DNA from: Hirudo medicinalis
Taxonomy: Eukaryota; Annelida; Clitellata; Hirudinida; Hirudinidae
Direction: 5' to 3'
NCBI GenBank assembly: GCA_011800805.1
Contig: MPNW01000043.1
Coordinates: 89,659-153,658, forward strand
DNA: 64,000 nt
This document shows, piece by piece, positions 10,091-22,613 of the stretch (within the stretch, counting starts at the first letter, position 1; every line of letters starts with the position of its first letter). The notes below the pieces were generated by a model, which was given only the letters and a program-made list of their open reading frames with translations, did not search any database and was not told where the DNA came from. The position numbers and the translations under genes were made by a program.

Positions 10091-13000
10091 TGATCGAGCT
10101 GTGGTTTGCTCATTTTGTCCCGGGGTTCTGTCAGGCCCAGAAGGGGGACTTTAAATATTGGTGGGGGGTTCAGGTGAGTCTTCAGGTGAAGTTTGAAGAA
10201 TTTTGGGATGGATGAGTTCTTACGAGGGAGAGGGGTAATTCATTTCAGACAGCAGGGGAAGCATATGACAAGCCTCTGTCGGTGAGAGACGACCTGTGGA
10301 CTGGTTGGAGTGAATGAATGGTGGGAGATGAACGAAGGCGATCAAATGTATGTTGGAGGTGAATGAGGTGATGGAGGTAAGGTGGATTAGATGTCGCGAT
10401 TTTGAAGTTGATGCGAGAGCGGATGGGCAAAGCTAACAAGAATGTATTTAAACCCACCTCCTTATTCAAGCGAAAATGAATAATGAATTTAAAGTGGCAA
10501 AATGCATTCAGAGGAACAGAGTGGGACTTTAGCCAAAAATTGTAAACATTACTGTTTCTTAAGTATAAGTTAAGAGTTAAGTGCAATGTGTCGTTCCATA
10601 TCATTACTGCACGACTTTATTTTCCAAACGAAAGATTTTATGACAATTTGGAGTCCGATATAGAATAAATCTCTTGTATTATAAAAAAAAATGATTCAGA
10701 TTTCTTGAACATATAATTTCCAGTAATTTTACCTTATTTCCCGGTTAAAGCCTGGCTAAAATATTCAGGGGTCGGGGTCCCCGGTCGATCCTTAATTGTG
10801 AATGAAACCTATTTAAAACATCTAGGGTTATGACCCTAGACAGGTTAGGGACCCGATTTGGTAATTAATTTTTTATAAATGTCACATTTTGACCCTCCTA
10901 ATTGTAAACAGTCTTCCCAAAAAGACACATGTCCTTGAGAGTTTACAGAAAGTACTTTTTTGAAAAAAATCCCTCTAGGGAGGCTATGAACCTGCTTTTC
11001 TTTTATTCTCCCCATATCACAAATAGGTACTAATTCTTGGCCATCCTTAATCGCCTTAATTTAGGGTGGCCCTAAATAATAATAGGACACGAATAAAGTA
11101 ATGCACCCAAATGAATGTGAAACAATTCTTTCTAGTAAAATTTAATTATTAACAATATCCAAACCTGCTGAAAGATCATGACCGATCGAGTTCCGCCTGT
11201 CGCTTTTGCTGGAGAGATTTTAGAACAATGAGATGAAGTGATTTCCATTAAGAAGCCGGTCTTCTAAACGGATAAGAAAGAGGGAAAGTTAATAGATTGA
11301 ATTCGATAAAGGAGAGATTATCACTTTGGTTAGGGTGGGAGAATATATTGGAGAATACTTTTGGATGAGGAGATTGAGAAAAAAGTTGGGAAGGATCAAA
11401 CGATTATCAGTATTTTCACCGGACTGAGGAGAGATGAGAGGTTCCTGAGAATGACCAGAAAAAGACGAACAAACCATCAACAATTATATATTTTGTTTCT
11501 AATAAATTGTGGCGTAATAAATTAACTTAATAATAAGTTGTTACACATAAACCATTGACATCATCAATAATTTCATGCGATTAAATTAAAAAATGTTATC
11601 GTTTGGAAGAATATTTCATTATTCAACCTTTCGATGAAAAATCAAATGCATTATATGTTTAATACTTTAATGGTTATAACGTGGAAATGTTCAAACAAAT
11701 TTGTTTTTTTTAATAATAATGGAATGTAAATTTAGCCACTTAAAAGCCAAAGGACTATGTAGATAATGTTAGGGGGTTAATCACATGATCTACAAAATAG
11801 TTTAGGAACTATTCGTAGAATTCATATCTTCTCGAACAGTTTCAAAAGTTATTTCGGAAAATGAATGTCAGATCATGTTATTAAATTAATTAGTGCATGC
11901 CGACATATGGACAACATTCCTCAGGCTTTGATGCAACCGTCTCATATAATGTTTTAAATTTAAAAAAGTCCACCACACAATATTTCAACTACTTTAGCAA
12001 ACCATAAATTTGCTCAGAAATATAAGTTTTCAATATATGAAGTCATTGTAAATAGTCGTCCGTTCGCAATTGTCATGTGTCTTTCGAGCTTGAAATGATT
12101 GATGAATCACAATTGAGCCCGGTAGTTTCTCCAGGAATGGCATATTTCTTTAAATCAAAATAAGCTCGTAAAAAAACCCACAACTTTATAAATAAATAAT
12201 TGACTTTTCAATGGCTTCATAATTTTTTCTAATGGTCCTTCAGACGAATGGCAAATAACCAAGAACCAGGCACAGACATTGATTGTATGGGCGTTGTACG
12301 CCTCTGAAACCTCGAGAATAAATAAACTTCAACCAGATTTTCTTCAAACATAAACATGGGGCGTATGGACTTCAGAGTTTGTCCCTGATCGAACTTTAAT
12401 TGTCAAGCCAATTAGTGGCGACAGGCAACGCTCACCCAGTATAATGGAGCATGTGACTAGAGCACACGTATCGCATGTAGAGAGCGCTTCAGTTCAAATC
12501 ATCAGCTTACGAAATACAAATGTACATTAAACTCATCCTGTAATGCAAGCTGCCAGACGATTTCTAGCGAGAAGAGATTCGATATTGCGTAAGAGAATCC
12601 GAGTCATGTGTCGTTGGGGATTGGAAACCAAATGGATAATTTTGAAAAATTAGAATAAAATTCAAGGGTGGCGATGACTGTTTGCTGATGGCATGAATAT
12701 TAGCCTGTACCTTCCTTGAACCTTTGAAACACTTGAGATTGGTGACATCCTCTTGACTTTTGAGCAATATAAAAACAACAGATAATCTTCATTCTGGCGT
12801 TAGTACTTCGAAAGTTGTTTCTTCTCTCCTGGCAGTGTTGGTGAGTATCGTAATGATGTACGATGGTTGTAAGGTGTTGGAGACGGGTGGAAGATGTTTA
12901 TTTCCTCCGAATAGAGTTTGTTTCTTGATTTTTGAATGTTGTGTTACATTTCTCCTAAGATTCTTACAAATTGTGATGGCGCCATTGGAACATCAGTCGG

Positions 13001-16000
13001 ATACTGGTTCTTGTCTTAAAAGCACTTAATAAATGTTAATTTTATAGAGATGAGAGAAGCGTTGTGAGGTTTGAAACTCCCCTTTGACACGATATTTGGT
13101 GAGATTCAACACCTCCAACTACTTTTCTTCATCCAATTCTCCACAGGTCTTTGAAATGAAATAACGATCGTAAATAATGAGTGCAATTAATCAGCGTAAC
13201 CAATATCGAGACCAAAGAATGCAGTCGTGATTTTAGCTTGTTTCTCTCTTAGTTGACCTTTGGTCCCATTCACGCAACTCGAAAATTTAATCCTCCTTCA
13301 GCGTTAATGCATACATCACTACAACATGCTCGACAACCGACAATCACATACTAGAGTCCAAACTTTGTTTTTATTTTCGTCGTTGGTCAGAATCTCAGTT
13401 AATAACGCTATTTGCTCATCAAGCTCATATTTGTGTACTCTTGCAGTATAAGCACTTTAATTGCACTCCCCCAAGATGCAAGGAGATGTATTTAACATGC
13501 GCATTTTAAAGCCTTGTTTGAGAAAACGTCTCAAAGGAAAGAACCTAAGCATTCAATCTTTAACTATGTTGTCATTAGCCTCAGACAGGATGCCATCCGA
13601 ATGAAGAGGATTATCAGTGGAGGAATGGTAATCCTGGAGATGGGTGAACATGGAGAAACCCATCATGACACAATATCCAACAGGAATAGTACTGGGTAGT
13701 TAAATCGTCCACCTTTTATTACAATTATTAACCTAAAACATTTACCAAAACAACTAGACATTCAGTCGCTTAAATTATTTGCTTCATTAATGAATATAGA
13801 AGATATCTTGACTGAATCCTTTCATGTAGCAACATAATTTAAACAGTAATATAATTCTTAAACTCAACATCATTAGTCGTCGATGAAACTTTAAAAAGCT
13901 GCAAAATATTATAAATTATTATAACAAATTTTTTGTCGTTCTAACATTAATTCCACTTAAAAATAAACATGCATGAAATTTAAATGAATGAAATTTAAAA
14001 ATAAAGTGCATGAGGGGGGCTTAATTTCTGACAACATAATTAAGTCATATTAAATGCGATATTTACGCTATATTATAGTTAAATCATATTAACGACATTT
14101 TAATAAGCAAACACCTGAAATATTAGCTTAGCTATCCAAAAGCATGCTTTGGATCAGGTGTTGGAGAAGAAACTTAGTAATAATATTTTGTTAATGCTAT
14201 TAAAAATACTAGAATAACATATCATAAACACGACGCAATATTTATGTTTATTACTTATTAATAATAATGTATATTAATAATTAATTAAACTTAATATTAG
14301 TATGTTAATAAAATATGTAATGTATGAATAACATTATTAAAACTACTTGATGTAGAACACGTAACATTAGCTGTTCCTAGCAATAACTGTTCCAAGAACT
14401 GACTAATTGAATAAATCCATTGGTCCTGATAAATTTTGAGCATCCGTGTCCTTGGAAGATCTATTCCTTTTCAGTGGAAACACAATAACCATAAAGTTCC
14501 TTCATAAAGAATGAAACATTTAAATGTCGCTTGGAAAGTAAATTACAGATGTCATCCTCCTGATCAGCAAAAAGCGAAAATAACTGATTTATGACGCCTT
14601 AGTGACTCAAAACTGCCCCCACACAACGGGGCAAATCATAGCAGATCAGAAAGACTTTCACTCTTTTAGACCTAATAGTAAATTATGTCAAAGAAAATGT
14701 TCAATTTTGTGGCGCTTGAGAGTCTCAAGTTGAGGCAAACGAATCCGTGGCTGATCTGAATAAAACCAGGCACACTTCGAGATTCGAGATTATGCGGGCT
14801 CAAATCCAATCAAAAGTCATTCCACATTAGGTAGCACAACTAACCCACCACGAATACCAGCCAGATCGTTGGTTCGAAATTCGGGAAAACGTTTAACCAC
14901 TCGACACTAGAAACCTACTCGGCAGCAGGGCCGTCGGGAGGGGCCTACCCGGGTTTTAAATTAAAATATTATAATCACGACTTTTTACTTTTCCATTAGC
15001 AAACTGACAACATATGGGCTGAAATCTCGGTCGGAGATATTCCACTACTCATTTAACAAGTTAAGTGAAATACTTCTGACATTCACAGACTTCTGCCACA
15101 TCCAAGAAAAACTGGATCAATTTTATGCGAATTAATAGATCTCTCCGCCACGCAACTTAAATCTTGTGAAAAAATTCAAGATGAACTCGATGCCTCACCT
15201 GTTCGATATTGAAAACTAAAACTACCTAACCATACAAAAATCCCAAAATATTAAAATTCTTCCAACCAATAAACGATTCATGAAATAATCAAGTGAAATT
15301 ACACAAACAACCACAATGAAATAACAAGTGGTCAGATATGAAATTTGGTCAGACTTGAACAAATTCTTGAACAAATGATAGAATGAAAGTCAGACTGAAT
15401 TCCTGGATGCAATAGAATTGTAATGATTTAAAGCCTTTGAATATTCCTTTGTGTAAATGTTTCTGAGCAAATTTGTAAATTCATCCACAGGTTTGCAAGA
15501 TAACATACGCAACTGGTTCAGCCAGAATTGCACTTTGCGCCTCGCCAGGCGCCTTTGAAAAACAAGAAAGACTGATTTATAAGAATATTAATATTTTGCA
15601 TTACTAATATTTAATATTTATTTTGTTATCATGAATGTTTTCAAAAATAAGCTGCTTGCTTAGATCAATGGACCCACCTAGCAGAGCCTTTTTGCTTACC
15701 TTTGTCCTGAAAAATGTTGTGACAATCAGCCAAACCAAATTAAACGATATTTACTAAGATTAGACAATCCTCACTTTACAACATTCGTCTTCAATTTCCT
15801 TGTCGAGGCTTTCCTTGATAACAACATAAACATTAACAAAATTTATCTTCATCTTCAAAACAAACTCATTCACCAACTCTTCAACCACCTTACACTACTT
15901 ACAAAGCTACTTGTAATAATAGCAGGTATAAACACTTTAAAACGTCCTACTTGCATACGTGAATACTTTTAGTCTCATTCAACTCAGTTTTTAGAAATTG

Positions 16001-18530
16001 GTCTAGATATAACACCCCATATTTAGAAGTGATGAACGAAATGAAAAATTACTTTGCTGGATAAGTGGTCATGTCCACAGTAAGGTCTACCTGTGTGCTT
16101 TATAAATATGTCACACAACTTGCATCCCTCACGTTTAGCCATGTTAACGCCTAAAAACATTAAGTTCCATGAGATATTCTTTACTAAGATTTTGAACTCT
16201 TTTTAAGTGAAGACCTCCTGCAAATATGGTCTAACTTTATGATCAAGTAGATTACACCGACCTACTTAAACACTCAAGTGCATTATTTGAAAATATTCAT
16301 CAGTGAAATGTTATCCGAAGATGTTGCAAGGTGAAAATAAAAAAAATAAAATAAAAGTTATTTTTAAATACAATATGCACTGACAACCTTTTTTCGCTTC
16401 TGGCTTGTCTTCATAATTTGTTTGATTTAAGTCATCCATTTCTAAAACAGGGATATCCTGACAAAAGATTTTATCGTAAACCAAAGGACAAAACTATGGA
16501 AAACTATGTCACATCCTTTATGCTAAGGTGCAATTGTGAAACCAATTGTCAGATATTAAGCAAACCAATCGACTAATACAATTGCCCTCAATAAACCATT
16601 ACTCATTACCTCACATTTCAAAATCTCATCAAAGCAAAACATACTAGTCTGAGAATTTTTAATGTAGCGAAGCTATTTTTATACCTGTGACTTTGAAGGA
16701 TTTGCTCTGTAAATAACCGCATCAACCCAAAACTTAATAGCTGGTTGGAACCTCTGAAATATGGTACTTTTCAAGAAAATCTCTCAACTGTAACGTCTCA
16801 ACTACCTTATGAGGAAAGAGCTTGACTGAACGATATTTTTTGCAGTACTTGATGGAAACAGAAACGAAGACAGTACACTTTGGCCGAGGCCAAGGTAACC
16901 AATGAATTTGTGCATTCCTGACTTTTCACTTCCACCAAATTCAACTGAACAGAAGAAGCTTAGATAGCAAGTTACTAGTCAATTTCGAATATTAATTAAT
17001 GCGTTTTAAATTTATCACAAATGCTAAAAGGACAATATTCAATGATTACTAAAAGTTGGTTAGAAATATATTTCCAGAGCTCTCTGGAAAGTGATTTCAT
17101 CTTGACCTTAAGGTCTTGGCGATATGGTATATGCGATATTTATGGCATGTATGTAATACATAATACAATACTAAAACACACCTTTTAGCAAATCCACTAT
17201 ATCTTGCAAGGAAAAGTTTTTTGGAAATTCCTTTAAAATAAATCCTTTCATGAGATGGCTGTTAACTATCATCACATTTTCAATAAATAACATTTACCAA
17301 ACCTTTTTAAACACAAATCTTTCGTCAAATATCATAAAAGAGGAAGCACTGAGAGACCCAGTGCAAAATGTGTCATTTAAAACACATATTTCAATGAAGA
17401 AACATTTCCCTTTTCCGAGTAGTTCCAAGCACCCATTCAGCTTTAAATAAACGCACACAATAAGCAAAATCCCATACGAAAAGCTAACCGAACACGTCAA
17501 TATTTACTTACAGAATGCACTTCAATCTCGGCGGAACAAGACAAAGCCATAGAAATATAAATGGTGGGTACCTGACGGAAACGTCGGCGTCGCAGCGAGC
17601 AGAAAATATATGTAAAATTCCACTTCTGAACAGTACACTATTTTTGCTTTCTAATTTAATTTTTTTTTAATTTGCTCTTTACTTCAAAAATATTTAGGAC
17701 CAATTTGTTGGCTGGTGTAAACCAAAATTGTTGTTCCTTGGCATTTTATCTCTCCATACTTTGTAATTAATCACAAAGTTTATCCAAATTATTCTTCTAA
17801 TTCCAACTGACATTGGAGTCATACATAATTTTTTATGATAAATTTAAAAACTTTTCTTTAATCGTTAACAATATATATTTAAGGGATATCTTTTCTAGAT
17901 TTCTCTATCAAATCAAATAAATAAAAATAAATACCATATCAAAAACAATCACATTGTTGTAAACCTCTTTTTTACACGAAATTTATAGATTTTAAAAATC
18001 TCACAATTTTTCTACCCATCATACGTATGAAAATATTTATTACAAAGCAATTAATTTATGAACAGCCATCTACTTATTTTGACAGCCAACAATGGCAATC
18101 CGACGATAGAGAAATAATGCCAAACAATTGCAATAGGCTGGAAATAATTTGGAAAGCACGTTATGTCTGTTTCCACCCTTGAATGAGTGAGGCGCCATCA
18201 AACTTTAAACTTTGAAAATTGTTTTACAATTGAATTTTTTTGTTGTTGAAATATTTACACTATTCAAATATTTTGTAAACAACCTTTTCATTCGCTCAAT
18301 TCAACAGCAATTTCGGCAAAGCATGTGCACTGTGGACAACATAACCGTGTCGCTGCACGCGGTTGTTTTATCGACCGCTTTTTCAAGCAGCTGCGTTATG
18401 CCTGCCAGACTGAGCTGAAACAATCTTTACAAGCTGATCGAATGTTTTCTAGTCGCGTCTGAAGCATCAAGCAAGTGGACATTTCTTAGGTTGTCCCGCG
18501 AAAACGTTTTCGAATAAGAGAGGCGAAGTT
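10091..18530. other. gene-poor AT-rich region
   Basis: About 8.4 kb with only short unsupported frames. Items seen: a G-rich low-complexity stretch (10,100-10,440); the reverse complement of GATCGACCGGGGAC at 10777-10790; a CAGGGCCGTCG motif at 14935 like one end of the TIR element at 63154; a 6-bp-stem GCGCCT/AGGCGC hairpin near 15537; and very AT-rich DNA at 13,700-14,350. I found no exon series, no tRNA and no recognisable protein domain. Confidence 0.5.
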
Positions 18531-18538
18531 TATAAAAA
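18531..18538 (+). promoter_or_regulatory. TATA box of the claudin-like gene
   Basis: TATAAAAA, 139 bp before the ATG at 18677. A start near 18560 would give a leader of about 115 nt with no intron needed. Confidence 0.4.
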
Positions 18539-18676
18539 ACGTTTACTCTAGTCTTGCCTAGTTCTGAGAAATACGAAAGATTATAGAAATCATAAAAACA
18601 TTTTTTTGAATATATGCGTCTGCATTCATTCTGAGTAAAAATATTATTTATGTCCGAATCTTCCTAAATAGATAAA

Positions 18677-20978
18677 ATGTGTCAAGGAAACCCAGTACTT
18701 CGAGTTTTAGGTTTTTCATTCTTGTTGGTAGCCTTCATAACTGCGGGCATAGGCTTTATTTCTCCATTTTGGATTCGTAACAGCAAAGCAGATCCCGAAG
18801 GAATGTCTTTGAAGGACACTTTTATGACAGCCGTTGGTGGTCCCACTCTCAAACCAGACCAAGAAGAACTCATAGTACCCATTTCGACAACCCCTAAGAA
18901 GACTACGACGAATCCAATTTGGAGTGATGCTGTTGATGAAGAAGAGGAAGAGGCAGAAGATCTTGAAAGTAGATTCAGACGTCAAGCTCCCAACCTTTCT
19001 GATGTCAGTAATCAACTACTGGCTGCTGTAACTCCTCAGTGGACGGCCATCACATCAGGCGAAGTCCTTTCTTCGACACCATCGGAGGAAGACAATTTTT
19101 GGTTCTGGGAAGGTCTCTGGGCTAAATGCCAATCCAACCTAACCTGTCGCTATTTCTTTCAGGATGATTTTGAAATGGAAAGGGATTTCCATGGTTAGTT
19201 TTTATGACGATTTAAGACGATATTAAAAACAGAGAAATGGAAAAGAGGAATAAATTATGATGTGAAATTGTATTAAGATATAAAGATGAGTAATATTTTC
19301 TTTAAAAGTAATTTTTATGAAAAAAAATCTCTTTTAAAGTACAACCACTTAGAATATTATTAATTGATTGCTTTTTGAAATGACAAATTTTAACAAGCAA
19401 ATCAATAAAATAGAGTATGGAAGAAAGGACAAAAGATGACTTTTATAATAAAATGCATTGATGTTAGTCATCATTTTGCAAAACACTGCCATTGTTGGAG
19501 AGCTCCATTATCCACGGACGATGCTGGTGCACAGCAGACTCTAGTGCTATCGATCTTGCAGCATGGAAGCACGGATATCTATGATGGAATTCTTAAGTCG
19601 ATATGCTTATACCATTTGACTTAGATTACCTTCAATCATTAATTTATTGAGACTAGATATTTGAATATGCATTTTATGCCGACAAATGATTCAAAATTTG
19701 AATTTTTAAAAAAATATTAAGATAAACATATCCATAATATGTAGGTCTATGCATGAGGCAAATTAAGTAGACTTTTAAAATGTAAAAAGAGACCTTAAAT
19801 TCTCGACCTGCAGGTCAACCTGGACCGTCAAAGGCAAAAAACGTCAATTAATTGAGAAGGAATTTTCCGAAGGTTTAAGTGGAGGTCTCCCAAAACATCT
19901 AAAATGACAACCCTGTTTAAAAGTGGCACCTTTTGATAACGGAATGTACATTTTTAGGAGATATTCCGAATAAATTGAACTTCCAAATCTGAAACATCAT
20001 GATAATTGGTTCACTAAAATCCGCAATGATTTTGTAATCCAAGGATTTTCAACGACTAGGAAGTGGCAGAGAAATGGCAGGCCATTTATAAACGATAGAT
20101 TTGTTGCTTAGTCATACTGTTAGTTCTAACTGGTTCCAAGCGTCTAATTTCTTGGATAGTTTCGATGAATTTTGTTTGAAAATATACACCTATAGTGATG
20201 ATCTTATGAGCTTATGTTGCAATCTCACTTTGACAGCTGTTCAAGTGTAATATAAGACAAATAAATGTTATGTGAGTTTATATTTTTACCATCAGAAATT
20301 CTATAAGAAAAAATATTTAAATATTTTATTTAACAAAGAATGACGTTGGGACAGTTATTATGTAAATACATGCACCTTTTTATTGTTTATTGGCGACCTT
20401 TTAGACTGACTTTTATTGACTCCATTTATTTCCACTAAGTACTTCATTTAAGTATTTTAACTAAGAGCATTCCATTTTCAGACTGGCACAAGGCAGCACA
20501 AGGGCTGTTTACTTTGGGATTCATCATATACTTCATTACCATTCTGATTGCTGGGTTCTACCTGTGTTGTACGTGCTGTAAGGAATCCATTAAGCTGGCA
20601 ACCACATTGGGTTCCTTCACTCTTACTGGAAGTAATAAATATATTAGATACATTTATATGAATATATTTCAAATGTTTATTTGAAAATCAATGCGAAGGA
20701 TACACAATGTGTTATGTAAATATGTTGAAAATTATTTTTAATAACTTTTTTTCAAAGTCCTACTTATTTCCCTGGCTCTCATTGTGTACGGAGGATTCTC
20801 TTATCTTGAGAGGAAGGTCCATTTCGAAGGGTCAGACATAGTCTTCGAATGGGGATACTTCCTGGCCATAGCCAGTTTGGGACCCGCCATATTGGCCGCC
20901 ATATTTTATTTCATAGATGGTTGTCGTGGTACCATCGTCGTCGAACATGACGACTGCGAAACTGCAAAAATGGTCTGA
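18677..20978 (+). CDS. claudin-superfamily four-pass membrane protein, 3 exons
   Basis: Exons 18677-19193, 20482-20631 and 20758-20978 keep phase (1, 1) and give 295 residues. Membrane segments are at about residues 8-31, 183-205, 223-240 and 254-276. The claudin/PMP22 signature GLWAKC.....C is at 146-157 in the first extracellular loop, just before TM2. The family forms paracellular or septate junctions or acts as membrane organisers, so a junction role at the plasma membrane is likely. The first loop is unusual: more than 100 residues separate TM1 from the GLW motif, where claudins have about 15-20. This insert carries an acidic run (residues 86-95) followed by RFRR at 99-102, a possible furin-type cleavage site, and many Ser/Thr. 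The closest relative within the superfamily (claudin, EMP or another branch) cannot be decided by eye. Confidence 0.75.
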
Positions 20979-22613
20979 ACATCCACGGGGAGCAACAATT
21001 TACAAGTTTCTATCGATCATCTGTCAAAAGGTGTGGCTGTAATTTCGGCTTTGTTTACTTCAAACCATGTATTTCTTTGAGGAAAGTTGAATTATTCAAT
21101 GTTGTTCCATATTAAAATTACTATTATTGCTATTATTATTATTATTATTATTTCAATTCCAAATCTCTCGAACAAGCGTTAGAGGTTGTATGAATGAGTT
21201 TGTTTCGAGGCTTTGAATTATTTTTGTTGTCATCTTGCCTGTTACTTCTCTTGGACCAGCACGTAAGAAGCTACAATTCCAATTTGTTGAGTGTTTGGGT
21301 TGTTAACCGGCGGCATTAGATATTTTCCATGAGTTGTAACGATAGTTATTTTTTATCTCAAGGACAAACTTTACACTCGGCTAATTAGAGTTTAGACGTT
21401 ATTTTTGTACTCTGACATATTCACTTTTTTTAAAATATTTGCAATATTGTCTTCACACGAATTCACATGATCACTAATTCAAAATTTTGTGTTTGGCATG
21501 TTTAGAAACATTTGAACTGTCTGACGTGCCATGCCTTGAGTTTGTTTTATTAAAAGAAATTCACATTTGACAGCATTACATAATTTGTTTTGGTTGCCAC
21601 TCCGTGATAACGTCCATAATGACATCATGCAACATTAAGTAGCTGTACAGGACGATCATGTGGTAGTTTGAAGATTGTTTCTTTTATTCATTCCTGGTCT
21701 TTGTTCATGACGACGTACGACCATTTTCCTGTTATGGATAATATGCTGATAACTTTTATACATAGACATTTATTTTTAATTTTATTTTTTTAGCTTGATG
21801 CATTCAACTCCATTCGTAGAAATGGATTCATAGTGCGTGGTTGCTTGATATTTAAATATTATTTATTTTTGCTCCTTCGAAGAGTCGCTGTTATCGATGA
21901 TATTTTGCCTACAAACTTTTAGATAGACAAAATCTCTTTCGATCTTTCTGCAGTTTCCTGAACCACTTTCTATGTTGCCGCTGAGCTGTGTTATGATCAT
22001 TGGTGTCGTGCAATAAAGAACGTATTATGGAAATTCTTAAGAGCATGTTTTTAGTTGAAGGTGCATTAAATAAAATTAACATAATTTAAAGAGATGGATC
22101 CACATAACAAGTCGTCTCTAGGAACAAAATTGAATATGAATTGTTCTCTTTCTGTGTTCTCGAACCAACAAACAAGTCAAGACTAAATGAAACGGAGATT
22201 TTTATGAAAAAATAAACTCTCATTGTTCACTGAACCTCATTATTAGAGTTTCCAACAAGGTCGGACTTGAAATGAGTTAATACCATTGCTGATATGAACC
22301 GTGCGCCTTTTAAGCATTGAGCATGGAAATAATGGAATTTTAAAAAAGAAAGGATGTGAAAGGGACAAAGAGTATTTCTAGGCATCCATCACAAGTAAAC
22401 AGGGTATAAAATTATTAGGTCAATAGTATTTTGAGCAAATTATCTTTTCAAAATCTGCTAATTCTTCAAGTTAAAACGGGGATGATTCGTAGAAACTTTG
22501 TGAAGGCCGATGTTGGTCCCGCAAAATGAATGTTTGACAAGCGACAGAAACGCAACATCTTTAAGCTATCATAAATAAGGAAAGTAAACATCTATGGTTG
22601 AAAAGTTGATAAA
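20979..22613. other. 3' flank between claudin-like and Kir genes
   Basis: Candidate polyadenylation signals for the claudin-like gene are ATTAAA near 21112 and AATAAA at 22012-22017. A short ATT repeat lies at about 21120-21150. No other gene is seen. The Kir gene converges from the right and ends at 22614. Confidence 0.5.

Noticed and set aside
10245..10604. 119-codon minus-strand frame
   Set aside because: Low-complexity complement of a G-rich repeat-like stretch, with no recognisable motif.
12440..12510. tRNA-like or tRNA-derived SINE (AGTTCAAATC box)
   Set aside because: Only a weak B box; no cloverleaf or A box could be folded and no second copy was seen.
14800..14900. tRNA-like segment with GGTTCGAAATTC
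   Set aside because: No matching acceptor or anticodon stems around it.
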